64,000 nucleotides of DNA, taken from the NCBI GenBank assembly GCA_902790905.1, contig CADATO010000001.1, positions 1 to 64,000 of the forward strand. Reading direction: 5' to 3'. Below the pieces are notes generated by a model. It was not told the origin of the DNA. It saw only the letters and a list, made by a program, of their open reading frames with translations, and did not search any database. Positions 51,815-59,761 of this stretch are shown piece after piece. Positions within the stretch are counted from its first letter, which is position 1. Each line of letters opens with the position of its first letter. A program made the position numbers and the translations under genes. Origin of the DNA: an uncultured Eubacteriales bacterium. GTDB lineage: Bacteria; Bacillota; Clostridia; Peptostreptococcales; Anaerovoracaceae.

Positions 51815-52783
51815 ATGGAATACAGAACACTGGGAAAAACAGATATCAAAGTCTCTCAGCTCGGCTTCGGCACGCTGACGATGGGCTTCTCGCAGAAAAA
51901 CCTGTCGTACCAGGAAGGTGCAGCACTGATCGAATACGCGGTCCGGCGCGGGGTGAGCTTTCTCGACACCGCCGAGTATTATGATACCTACCCGTACATC
52001 CGCCCTGCTCTCGACAGACTGAAGGCGGACGGGGTTGCGGTGCCTGTCATCAGCAGCAAGTCGCTGGCCGGGGACTACGACGGCATGCGCAAGGCTGTCG
52101 AGGAATCGCTCAGCGCCCTCGATCTCCCCTATATCGATATCTTCCTCCTCCACGAAGTCATGGGGATGGATGATTTTGCGGCGAGAAGCGGCGCCTGGGA
52201 AGCGCTGAAAGACTGCAAAAAAGAAGGCCTGATCAAAGCCATGGGCGTCAGCACGCATCATATCGATGTCGCCGAAGGAATGGCATGTGAAGAGGCCTGC
52301 GATATGCTCTTCCCGCTCATCAACGTGAACAGCCTCGGCATCCGCCACTACAGCGAAGCCGGCACAAAAGAAGACATGGAAACCGCAATCAAAGCCTGCG
52401 CCGATCAGGGCATCGGCATCTTCACCATGAAGGCGTTCGGCGGCGGCAATCTGACAAAAGACTATGTGAAATGCCTGGACTACGCGTCTGCGATTCCCGG
52501 CAGCAGCGCGGTCATGATCGGACTCGCTTCCGAAGAGCAGATCGACAAAGCCATCGCCTACTTCGACGGCGCCCTGGCGCGCGACTACGAACCGGACACC
52601 TCGGACAAACTGATGATCGTTGAAAAGTCCGACTGCATCGGCTGCGGCCGATGCATCAAACGATGCAACAACAAAGCGATTCACTGGGGCGCAGACGGCC
52701 TGGCCGAGATCGACCAGACGAAATGCCTCAAATGCGGCTACTGCGGACCGGTGTGCCCGATGCGCGCGATCATCCTGCTGTAA
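51815..52783 (+). CDS. Aldo/keto reductase with C-terminal 2x[4Fe-4S] ferredoxin domain
   Basis: Residues 1-255 are an aldo/keto reductase barrel: EYRTLGKTDIKVSQLGFGTL, FLDTAEYYDTYPYI (catalytic Asp and Tyr), and GIFTMKAFGGG near residue 208. The C-terminal 55 residues carry two ferredoxin motifs, CIGCGRCIKRCNNKAI and CLKCGYCGPVCPMRAI. Such fusions are common in strict anaerobes and may couple carbonyl reduction to ferredoxin. The substrate is unknown. The start at 51815 is preferred over a longer frame because homology begins at MEYRTLGK. The gene runs opposite to its neighbours. Confidence 0.88.
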   Translation: MEYRTLGKTDIKVSQLGFGTLTMGFSQKNLSYQEGAALIEYAVRRGVSFLDTAEYYDTYPYIRPALDRLKADGVAVPVISSKSLAGDYDGMRKAVEESLSALDLPYIDIFLLHEVMGMDDFAARSGAWEALKDCKKEGLIKAMGVSTHHIDVAEGMACEEACDMLFPLINVNSLGIRHYSEAGTKEDMETAIKACADQGIGIFTMKAFGGGNLTKDYVKCLDYASAIPGSSAVMIGLASEEQIDKAIAYFDGALARDYEPDTSDKLMIVEKSDCIGCGRCIKRCNNKAIHWGADGLAEIDQTKCLKCGYCGPVCPMRAIILL

Positions 52784-52832
52784 ATCCTGATACCCGGCAG
52801 GCCTCACGGTCATATTGAATATCCAGCAAATG

Positions 52833-52858
52833 AAAGGACGGCCATCCAGCCGCCCTTT
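52833..52858. terminator. Bidirectional terminator between the aldo/keto reductase and iscU
   Basis: AAAGGACGGC and GCCGCCCTTT pair with one mismatch around CATCCA; TTTCTT follows on +, and TTTCAT on the minus strand. It suits both convergent genes. Confidence 0.65.
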
Positions 52859-52931
52859 CTTCGTGTGTGGTTCGTATGGTTAAGGAGAAACCTGTGATTT
52901 TCTCAACCTTTGCGCAGTAAGCTGCGACGGA

Positions 52932-53369
52932 TCACGCGTGGTGATCATCTTCGGTCTGGTTGGGATCAAACCCTTCCAGCCCTTTATAGGTCTTGCCGTT
53001 CTTCTGTGCATAATCATAGATTGCCATCTTGATGGCCGTATCTGCCAGCACCGAGCAGTGGATCTTGATGGCCGGCAGGCCGCCAAGCTGTTCGATGATC
53101 TCCTCGTTGGTCAGCTTGAGCGCTTCCTCGACGGTCATCCCGATGATCATATCGGTCGCAATCGACGAACTCGCGATGGCGCTGCCGCACCCGAACGTCT
53201 TGAATTTGCAGTCTGTGATCACATCGTTCTCATCGACGTTGATCGTCATTTTCATCATATCGCCGCAGACCGGGCTGCCGTAGATGCCCTCACCGTCCGC
53301 GTTCTCGATCTCTCCGACATTATGCGGATTCATGAAATGCTCCATGACGGTATCGTTGTACATCTTCAT
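52932..53369 (-). CDS. iscU: Fe-S cluster scaffold protein IscU/NifU-N type
   Basis: The protein of about 145 residues begins MKMYNDTVMEHFMNPHNVG, the IscU N-terminal motif, and keeps the three cluster-binding cysteines: SPVCGDMMKM near residue 33, FGCGSAIASSSIATDM near residue 58, and IKIHCSVLADTAI near residue 102. An Asp-to-His-rich end (EDDHHA) closes it. It receives sulfur from IscS, encoded just upstream. ATG 53369 is preferred to 53381 because AGAAAGG directly abuts the earlier ATG. No iscA, hscAB or fdx is adjacent, as usual for Clostridia. Confidence 0.93.
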   Translation of the reverse strand: MKMYNDTVMEHFMNPHNVGEIENADGEGIYGSPVCGDMMKMTINVDENDVITDCKFKTFGCGSAIASSSIATDMIIGMTVEEALKLTNEEIIEQLGGLPAIKIHCSVLADTAIKMAIYDYAQKNGKTYKGLEGFDPNQTEDDHHA

Positions 53370-53374
53370 CTTTC

Positions 53375-54544
53375 TTACCATCCTTTCTCTTCGCTGACCG
53401 CGGAGATCTCGCGCAGTTTTGCGACGATTTCCTTCAGCCTGTCGACTGTATAATCCAAATCTTCTTTTGTCGTCATATCCCCGACCGTAAACCGGATCGT
53501 GCCGTGAATGATCTCCGCCGGAATACCCATCGCCGAGAGCACGTGGCTTGGCGTAAGTGATGCGGAGCTGCAGGCAGAGCCCGTGGAAACGCTGATCCCG
53601 TAGTGGTTGAGCATCAGCAGGATCGATTCGCCCTCGATGTACTCGAAGGTGATGTTGGCGTTGCCTGGATGTCTGTGTTCGCGGCTGCCATTGAGATAGG
53701 TGTGCGGGATCTCTGTAAGAACTCTTTCCACAAAGTAATCGCGCAGGCTGCTGCTGTGCTGTACATGTTCCGCAAAGTGCTCATTTGCCAGTGCAGCAGC
53801 TTTGCCGAATCCTACGATGCCGGGCACATTCTCCGTTCCGGCGCGGTGCTTGCTTTCCTGGGCGCCGCCGTGCAGGTAATTGCTGATGCGCGTTCCTTTT
53901 TTGATATACAGTGCTCCGACGCCTTTCGGCCCGTAGATCTTATGCGCGGACATGGACATCAGATCCACGCCGAGCTCTTTCACGTCGCAGTTCACGTTGC
54001 CGAGCGCCTGCACCGCATCCGTGTGGAACGTGATGCCGTGGGCGTGGGCGATTTCCGCCAGCTTTTTAATGTTCTGTACCGTACCGACCTCATTGTTGAC
54101 ATACATGACCGAGATCAGGACCGTATCAGGACGGATCGCTGCTTCCAGCACTTCCGGTGTGATAAAGCCTTCTTCATCGACCGGCAGATAGGTCACGTCC
54201 AGGCCGTGTTTTCTCTGAAAATCGCCGGTGTGCAGGATCGCGTGGTGTTCGATCGATGTGGTGATGATATGGCCGCCCTTTTTTCGCTGCGCATCCGCGA
54301 CGCCGAACAGAACCCAGTTGTCGCTCTCGCTGCCGCAGGATGTGAAGAACAGCTCTGACGGATCACAGTTGATCAGGCCCGCCACCTGTCCCCTTGCTTC
54401 TGCGATCGCATCCTTCGACGGATACGACAGATCGTACAGACTGGACGGATTGCCGTAAAACTCTGTGAAGTACGGCAGCATCGCATCGAGCACTTCGGGC
54501 TTGACAGGCGTGGTAGCCGAATAGTCCAGATAGATTTGTTTCAT
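53375..54544 (-). CDS. iscS: Cysteine desulfurase IscS/NifS
   Basis: The 389-residue PLP enzyme takes sulfur from cysteine for Fe-S clusters and thio-modified tRNA. It starts IYLDYSATTPVKPEVLDAM, has FTSCGSESDNWVLFG near residue 67, the cofactor-binding Lys in MSMSAHKIYGPKGVGALY near residue 198, and the active-site Cys in SVSTGSACSSASLTPSHVL near residue 322. The loop is of the NifS/IscS group I type. It overlaps the iscU frame slightly and the pair forms one unit. No iscR-like regulator precedes it here. Confidence 0.95.
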   Translation of the reverse strand: MKQIYLDYSATTPVKPEVLDAMLPYFTEFYGNPSSLYDLSYPSKDAIAEARGQVAGLINCDPSELFFTSCGSESDNWVLFGVADAQRKKGGHIITTSIEHHAILHTGDFQRKHGLDVTYLPVDEEGFITPEVLEAAIRPDTVLISVMYVNNEVGTVQNIKKLAEIAHAHGITFHTDAVQALGNVNCDVKELGVDLMSMSAHKIYGPKGVGALYIKKGTRISNYLHGGAQESKHRAGTENVPGIVGFGKAAALANEHFAEHVQHSSSLRDYFVERVLTEIPHTYLNGSREHRHPGNANITFEYIEGESILLMLNHYGISVSTGSACSSASLTPSHVLSAMGIPAEIIHGTIRFTVGDMTTKEDLDYTVDRLKEIVAKLREISAVSEEKGW

Positions 54545-54630
54545 GCTTTCATTCTCCTGTTATCTATTTACCCATATATTTTATAGGTTTTACAATCAGA
54601 TAATATACTATTTTAGTAGGATTTACAAGC

Positions 54631-54665
54631 AAAAAGAAAAAGTCGCACAATTCCAGCTGTGCGGC
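54631..54665 (-). terminator. Terminator after the DUF896 gene
   Basis: On the minus strand GCCGCACA and TGTGCGAC pair over seven of eight positions, followed by TTTTTCTTTTT. The rest of the 157-base gap is AT-rich and holds no gene. Confidence 0.75.
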
Positions 54666-54701
54666 TCTTATCTTCCATCTGTTCCGGAGCTGATCCGAAC
54701 G

Positions 54702-54875
54702 TTATTCTTCAACGATCTCGATACTCTCGAGATGTGCCCGCAGACTGCCTTTGATCGCGTCGATATAGGCCCTCCTCAGGACCGTGCGCTCAGCGAGTTC
54801 CTCTTCTGTCAGTTCGCGGACTTTTGCGATCGCGGCCAGTTCGTTGATGCGGTCGATGTGTTCTTTCTCAATCAT
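54702..54875 (-). CDS. DUF896 (YnzC-like) small protein
   Basis: The 57-residue protein MIEKEHIDRINELAAIAKVR continues with ELTEEELAERTVLRRAYIDA and ends in an acidic IEIVEE. This is the two-helix pattern of YnzC/DUF896, a short hairpin fold of unknown function that is widespread in Bacillota. AAGGAGG on the minus strand lies 11 bases before ATG 54875; an earlier ATG would place that site inside the gene. Confidence 0.85.
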   Translation of the reverse strand: MIEKEHIDRINELAAIAKVRELTEEELAERTVLRRAYIDAIKGSLRAHLESIEIVEE

Positions 54876-54958
54876 GACAAGACCTGCCTCCTTGCCCATT
54901 GATTATACGTGCGGAAGCAGGTCTCGTCAAATATGTGTTTGATAAAGGAGGTCGTATG

Positions 54959-57900
54959 TTATTCTCTGCGCCATGCAAACCCAGCTGACACCGCCGCTGC
55001 AGACATCATCAGGAACAGGATGGCTGCCGCATGGGACGGATCTCCTGTCTTCGGTGCGTGCGGTTTGCCGGCAGGCGCCGGGGCAACAGGTACATCCGGC
55101 TTTGTCACGGTTACTGTCTGCGACTTGCACGCCGGATCATGATGCTCTCCGACGATCTTTCCATTCGCATTCGTGAGGGTCTCATAGACCACCACTGTCT
55201 CACCGGCAAGATCGCTGGCATCGACAGCGACTTCCACATGCCCGTTGCTCTTTTCCGGCCGGAACGTGACAGTCCCCTTTTTTCCTTCTACCATTCCCTG
55301 GCTGGACGGGTTGAACAGCGTCGCTGCCATCGTATACGTCTTTCCCGGTACCAGACCGCTGTAAGAGACGGTGTCCACGATCATACCCGGATTCGTCTCG
55401 GCTGCTCTTGTACTGAGCGCCGGATATGTGACTGTCTGCCGGTCATCGGTAAGATCTCTGTGCGAGGCGATCTCAACATCGTTCTCATACAATGTCTCGT
55501 ACACGACGACAGAGCTGCCCCGCACGTTGTCCGCATCACAGGTGAACAGAAGCTCCAGGCTGCCGTTTTTCTTATCTGCCGTGAAGGTCGTACCAGCCGT
55601 CACCGGCACGCCGCCTGACGTGACCGGAAGTCCTGTGCGGCGGTTCATGAGAACACCACTGACTGTGTATGTTTTGCCCGGCGTCAGCCCTTTGTAAGTC
55701 ACGGTATCCCTGATCGTCACTGTTCCCGTAGCATTCCCCTCATGTCCGCCAGTGGCCTGGTCACAGGCTTCCGTCTTCAGGGACGGCTTCTCCTTCTCGT
55801 CGTTCGTCAGCGTCCCGAGATCGACCAGCCCGCGCGCAGGCACATCCTGCACATCGTAACGGATCCGGATGTGGATCCCGTTCAGCAGTTCATATCCTTC
55901 GTTGGCGCTGCAGGGAAGTTCATCGAGAATATATTCATCATAAGGCAGTGCCCCGGAGACCTTTTCCGGCGCCGCGCCCCTGCACGGATCGTCAGGATGC
56001 CTGCCGGAGAACCATACACCGGCTGCATCATCCAGCTTCGCTTCATCCACAACGCCTTCCGCGCTGACCGCCCCATCGTTGCCGTTGGTCTTTTCTTCAT
56101 GGGGGGCCCAGTCTCCGGATGTGCTGAAGCATCCGTTTTCATCTGTCACCAGAATATGGCTTTCCCCGGTCGCAGCAGATGTCAGACGGAATACGATCCG
56201 CCCGCCTCTGTGTGCCGTGCGGTCGTAGATTTTTACGCCTTTGAGGTCACCGCGTTTGATGATTTGCGGAACAACCGACGACTGATATGTCTCGACCTGC
56301 GGCACGTCATTCCCGTCGTCCGTAATCTGGCAATAGAATGTTTCGGTATTCAACTTGTACCCTTCTGATGCGAAGACTTCCCGCACTCGCAGGGTGCCGA
56401 GCGGCAGGACCGGATTGCCGTCCTGATCCAGATAGAACGGATCCCCTTCGACGAAGTGATCTGCATCAAGCAGCACTTCTCCGTTCGCATCAGTTCTGAA
56501 AATCCACGTTCTTGCAGGCTTTCTGTCTGCATCCTCTTTTTCGCTGTCCGCATCGATATATCCGTCGAAGTAGTCGGCTGCAAAGACCGCCCCTTCCAGC
56601 GTCGCACCGCCCTGCGGGTATTTGCCTCCGGTGGCGGCATCTGTTTTCTCCAGCAGCAGCCGTACCGGATCGTATTTTGGTTCTTCGGTGGATATGACCA
56701 GCGATTCCTTATCAATAGTCACACGAATCGGATAGATCGTTTTATCTGTCGCAAATCCTTCAGACGGTGTCAGCTCTCTGACATAGTAATCATGACCGTA
56801 GAGCTCGATCACCTGGCTGTCTCCTGCCTCATTTGTCGTCAGGGTATCGACCCTGCGGGTATCATTCTCCGCATCTTCTCTTGTCCGGTATACCCCGTAG
56901 ACAGCACCGGCAAGGCTGTAGCAGTGGTTGCTGCCGCTGATGTCTTCGTTGGCTGTCTGTTTGTGCAGTTTCAGAAACCCTTTGCGTGCCACATCGGTAG
57001 ACTCGCCTCTGGTGACGATCGCAGCTTCATTGTACGCGCCAACTTTTACAGTAACGGCATGCACCGCCGGATCGGGATCAAACCCGAGAGGCGCTTTTGT
57101 CTCCTTGATATAGTATTCGCCTGCATACAGTTCCAGATCTTTTCTGGCGCGGCCGGTCCCGTCTGTCACAAATGTGCCGGCTTCCCCGCTGAGCGAGCCG
57201 TTCTGATTGTTTCGGTAAACCGTATATTCCGCGCCGTCCAGCGAATACTGTTCGTTATCTGCTGTCCAGTCCGGCGCATCCGAGTACTTCACAAGCGACA
57301 GAACACCCTTGAGCGGTGCTTCTTTGGATGTTACGGTGACGTTCTTATCGGCTTCCACCTCGACCGTATAGGTCGTTCTATCCAGATTGTACCCCTTGGA
57401 TGGTTTCTTCTCACGAATATAATAGGTGCCTTCATCGATGGTAAGCGGCGGCGCTTTGCCGTCTTTGCCTGTTGTGATCGAAGCAGCTTCCTGCTGCAGG
57501 CCTTTGTCATAATAGACACCGTATACGGCACCGTCGAGCGAATAGGCACCGTTGCCGTTCACAGCCGTATCCGCTGTCTCCTTTTTCAGACTGATGGTCC
57601 CTGTCACCGACAGCGGCGCGCAGTATCCGGTCAGATTCTGCAGATCGCTGCCAGATATGTACACGGCAATCTGGAATGTCTTGGGCGGATCAGGCATCGA
57701 CTTGATTTTTTTGATCATCGCATTCATCAGATTGATATACTCACTGCCTGCCCCGACTGTCCCGGTGGATCCGACGGGCGACAGCTCAGAAACGACCATA
57801 TGCGAGAGTGCATAGACCTGTTCTCTGCCGCTGTTCCAGGCGTTCGGGCGGGCCGGATCGTAGTGGTACACACTGTCCCATACCGATGCGACCTGTCCGT

Positions 57901-58276
57901 ACCCGGGACCGCCCTCCAGATAATACAGCGCCTTCCATAGTGCCCGGTAACTGTCAGGCACATTCTTATAGTTATAGATCGTTGCTGTATGTGTGCCTTC
58001 TCCCGGCGGATACAGTTCCGGATTCATGCAGTACGCACGCTCCCTATCCCCCGTCTCTTTGTATTTGAACTCCATCAGCCGGGTGAACCAGTCCCCGTAA
58101 TAAATCATGTCGTCCGACACGTCGAGTTCAAACTGTGCCGTCTCCGGCGATGCCGCATATACCCGGCTGTCCCCGGACATCCCTGTTAACGGCAATACCG
58201 CCTGCATGATCAGCAGGAGCGTCAGCATCCATGCAAAAACTGAATGCCTGTCCCGCAGCTGTCGTTGTCTTACCAT
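54959..58276 (-). CDS. Large cell-wall-anchored adhesin: candidate thioester domain, SpaA-type and VaFE repeats, sortase signal
   Basis: The 1105-residue protein has a signal peptide (hydrophobic MLTLLLIMQAVLPLTGM, likely cut after YAA), then an N-terminal domain with Cys83 in AYCMNPEL and Gln153 in REQVYALSHM, resembling the Cys-Gln thioester (TQxA) adhesin domains. Four to five SpaA/collagen-binding-B-type repeats follow, each with YSLDGAVYGVY-like and YYIREKKPSKGY-like segments. Two VaFE repeats end at VVVYETLYEN and VVVYETLTNAN. A sortase motif APKTG (about 1074-1078), a hydrophobic helix and RRE close it. AGAAAGGAG before ATG 58276 sets the start. No sortase or pilin neighbour is present. 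Confidence 0.87.
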   Translation of the reverse strand: MVRQRQLRDRHSVFAWMLTLLLIMQAVLPLTGMSGDSRVYAASPETAQFELDVSDDMIYYGDWFTRLMEFKYKETGDRERAYCMNPELYPPGEGTHTATIYNYKNVPDSYRALWKALYYLEGGPGYGQVASVWDSVYHYDPARPNAWNSGREQVYALSHMVVSELSPVGSTGTVGAGSEYINLMNAMIKKIKSMPDPPKTFQIAVYISGSDLQNLTGYCAPLSVTGTISLKKETADTAVNGNGAYSLDGAVYGVYYDKGLQQEAASITTGKDGKAPPLTIDEGTYYIREKKPSKGYNLDRTTYTVEVEADKNVTVTSKEAPLKGVLSLVKYSDAPDWTADNEQYSLDGAEYTVYRNNQNGSLSGEAGTFVTDGTGRARKDLELYAGEYYIKETKAPLGFDPDPAVHAVTVKVGAYNEAAIVTRGESTDVARKGFLKLHKQTANEDISGSNHCYSLAGAVYGVYRTREDAENDTRRVDTLTTNEAGDSQVIELYGHDYYVRELTPSEGFATDKTIYPIRVTIDKESLVISTEEPKYDPVRLLLEKTDAATGGKYPQGGATLEGAVFAADYFDGYIDADSEKEDADRKPARTWIFRTDANGEVLLDADHFVEGDPFYLDQDGNPVLPLGTLRVREVFASEGYKLNTETFYCQITDDGNDVPQVETYQSSVVPQIIKRGDLKGVKIYDRTAHRGGRIVFRLTSAATGESHILVTDENGCFSTSGDWAPHEEKTNGNDGAVSAEGVVDEAKLDDAAGVWFSGRHPDDPCRGAAPEKVSGALPYDEYILDELPCSANEGYELLNGIHIRIRYDVQDVPARGLVDLGTLTNDEKEKPSLKTEACDQATGGHEGNATGTVTIRDTVTYKGLTPGKTYTVSGVLMNRRTGLPVTSGGVPVTAGTTFTADKKNGSLELLFTCDADNVRGSSVVVYETLYENDVEIASHRDLTDDRQTVTYPALSTRAAETNPGMIVDTVSYSGLVPGKTYTMAATLFNPSSQGMVEGKKGTVTFRPEKSNGHVEVAVDASDLAGETVVVYETLTNANGKIVGEHHDPACKSQTVTVTKPDVPVAPAPAGKPHAPKTGDPSHAAAILFLMMSAAAVSAGFAWRRE

Positions 58277-58337
58277 GATGGTCTCCTTTCTCATTCCCGT
58301 TTCACATAGCTTTCTTTCACATTTCATATACCGGAAG

Positions 58338-58991
58338 TCATACCGTGATCTGGTCCTTAAACCCGTCGAACGTCTTATCCCCGATGCCGCTCACATTCTT
58401 GATGTCCTCGATCGACCCGAACGCACCGTAGAGTGTTCTGTATTCGATGATCTTGTCTGCGGTAGCAGGTCCGACTCCTTTAAGAGTCTGCAGCTGTTCA
58501 GCAGTGGCTGTGTTGATGTTGACAAGTCCGCCCTGCTCCTGCGCGCCTGCATCCGGTGCCGCTACGCCTGCTGCACTGCCCTGCACAGCAGATACATCTT
58601 CGCCTTCTGCCGGAATGTACAGTTTTTCCCCGTCATGCAGCACCGCCGCCCGGTTGACCGTGCTCACGTCCGCATTATCCGCAAGACCGCCGCATGCTTC
58701 GATCGCATCGTCCACCCTTGCACCGTCATCCAGCCTCACAACAGACGGTGAAACGACAGCGCCTGACACATCCACCACAACGATCGCAGCGGACTCCTCC
58801 GGCCGTTCCGCCGCATCCGCCTCTTCCGCTGTCAGGACCGCCGGATCCTCAGTCAGCTCGATCTCATCCTCTCCGCCTGTATGAAACAGGAAGGCAATGA
58901 GCGCCGCCAGGACGATCAGCGCGATCACGCCAGCTTTTACGATCTGCTCTTTATGAAGCAGAAAGAACTCACTTTTCAGTAACGCCTGCAT
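58338..58991 (-). CDS. comEA: ComEA-family DNA-binding competence protein
   Basis: The 217-residue protein has one membrane segment near residue 20 (AGVIALIVLAALIAFLF), an acidic linker, an SLBB domain (VVVDVSGAVVSPSVVRLDDG to LHDGEKLYIPAEG) and a C-terminal helix-hairpin-helix pair (GLVNINTATAEQLQTLKGVG, DIKNVSGIGDKTFDGFKDQI). In transformable Bacillota, ComEA binds incoming double-stranded DNA at the outer membrane face. comEB/comEC are not in the window. Its ribosome-binding site GGAGG (59004-59000 on minus) lies inside a strong hairpin. The adhesin gene follows 61 bases downstream. Confidence 0.9.
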   Translation of the reverse strand: MQALLKSEFFLLHKEQIVKAGVIALIVLAALIAFLFHTGGEDEIELTEDPAVLTAEEADAAERPEESAAIVVVDVSGAVVSPSVVRLDDGARVDDAIEACGGLADNADVSTVNRAAVLHDGEKLYIPAEGEDVSAVQGSAAGVAAPDAGAQEQGGLVNINTATAEQLQTLKGVGPATADKIIEYRTLYGAFGSIEDIKNVSGIGDKTFDGFKDQITV

Positions 58992-58999
58992 AATAAAAA

Positions 59000-59042
59000 C
59001 CTCCGTTTCTGTAGATTTGCCAAAATCTTACAGCCACGGAGG
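59000..59042 (-). promoter_or_regulatory. Long hairpin that encloses the comEA ribosome-binding site; also terminator-like
   Basis: On the minus strand CCTCCGT pairs with ACGGAGG, CTGT with ACAG and AGATTT with AAATCT around a four-base loop. TTTTTATT follows directly, then the comEA ATG. The GGAGG in the 3' arm is correctly spaced (8 bases), so folding would both stop transcription and hide the ribosome-binding site. Confidence 0.75.
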
Positions 59043-59077
59043 CTATCTGTCAATATATGTAAATTGGGTCGCTGCGG

Positions 59078-59761
59078 TTATTGATTCAATCCATCGAGTT
59101 CCATATCAACTCTTGAAATTTCAACATTTTCCGGTGGTATCACAGCGCCGGTGTAACGGCCGATCGCTTGAATCAACAGGTCCGGTGAGAGATTGGAATC
59201 GCTTCCTGCGTCTAATTTAGTAGACATAATTATAATATTGTCTTGCGCTGCCCACTCGATCTCGCGGATTTTGCTCTTGATATCGATCTCTTTTGGTTCC
59301 TTCTTTTTCTTCATGCGTTTGAGAACCAGAATCTCCTTCTGATCGAGAAAACCCCGCATATCGAACTTATCTGCCCGGCATCCCATCTCATCTTCATCCC
59401 ATCTGATAAAGATCCTGTAGGACGCCGCCACGCACATGGCAGCCAGGCTCTTGCCGTTATCCGGCAGCTGCACGCAGCGCAGGATCCCGATTCCTTCCGG
59501 CATCACCTCTGCAAGCCTGCTCTTGATCTGCTCCGCCGGCATCTGTTCCTTCGTCTGGAACTCAAGATACTCGCTCTGGCTGCTGTAGCCAAGCGACAGC
59601 GGCTGTGCGAAACTCATCTTCGGATGCGGATTGAACCCGTTGGAAAACGCCAGTTCGATCTCTGCACGTGCGAATGCACGTTTGAAAAACCGCTGCATAT
59701 CCAGATGAGAGGTATATACGGCATAGCCGTTTTTTGAAAACACAAGATAGTATCTAGCCAT
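59078..59761 (-). CDS. Radical-SAM-associated protein, TIGR03936/DUF2344 family
   Basis: The 227-residue protein begins YYLVFSKNGYAVYTSHLDMQ and continues RFFKRAFARAEIELAFSNGF and NPHPKMSFAQPLSLGYSS, the DUF2344 pattern. It has no cluster-binding Cys set. The family is nearly always encoded beside, or fused to, the TIGR03960 radical-SAM protein; here the two overlap by eight bases. In many Clostridia, RNase G follows; here comEA does, after a terminator-like hairpin. Function is not established; an RNA-modification role has been suspected. Confidence 0.88.
   Translation of the reverse strand: MARYYLVFSKNGYAVYTSHLDMQRFFKRAFARAEIELAFSNGFNPHPKMSFAQPLSLGYSSQSEYLEFQTKEQMPAEQIKSRLAEVMPEGIGILRCVQLPDNGKSLAAMCVAASYRIFIRWDEDEMGCRADKFDMRGFLDQKEILVLKRMKKKKEPKEIDIKSKIREIEWAAQDNIIIMSTKLDAGSDSNLSPDLLIQAIGRYTGAVIPPENVEISRVDMELDGLNQ

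Noticed and set aside
51665..52813. A minus-strand frame that would extend alaS by some 380 codons at its N-terminus
   Set aside because: AlaRS homology begins at 51664 behind a good ribosome-binding site; the extension lies antisense to the well-conserved aldo/keto reductase.
59112..59123. TTGAAATTTCAA palindrome similar to the one at 42461
   Set aside because: It lies within the coding end of the TIGR03936 gene and the shared core is short and AT-rich, so chance is enough.
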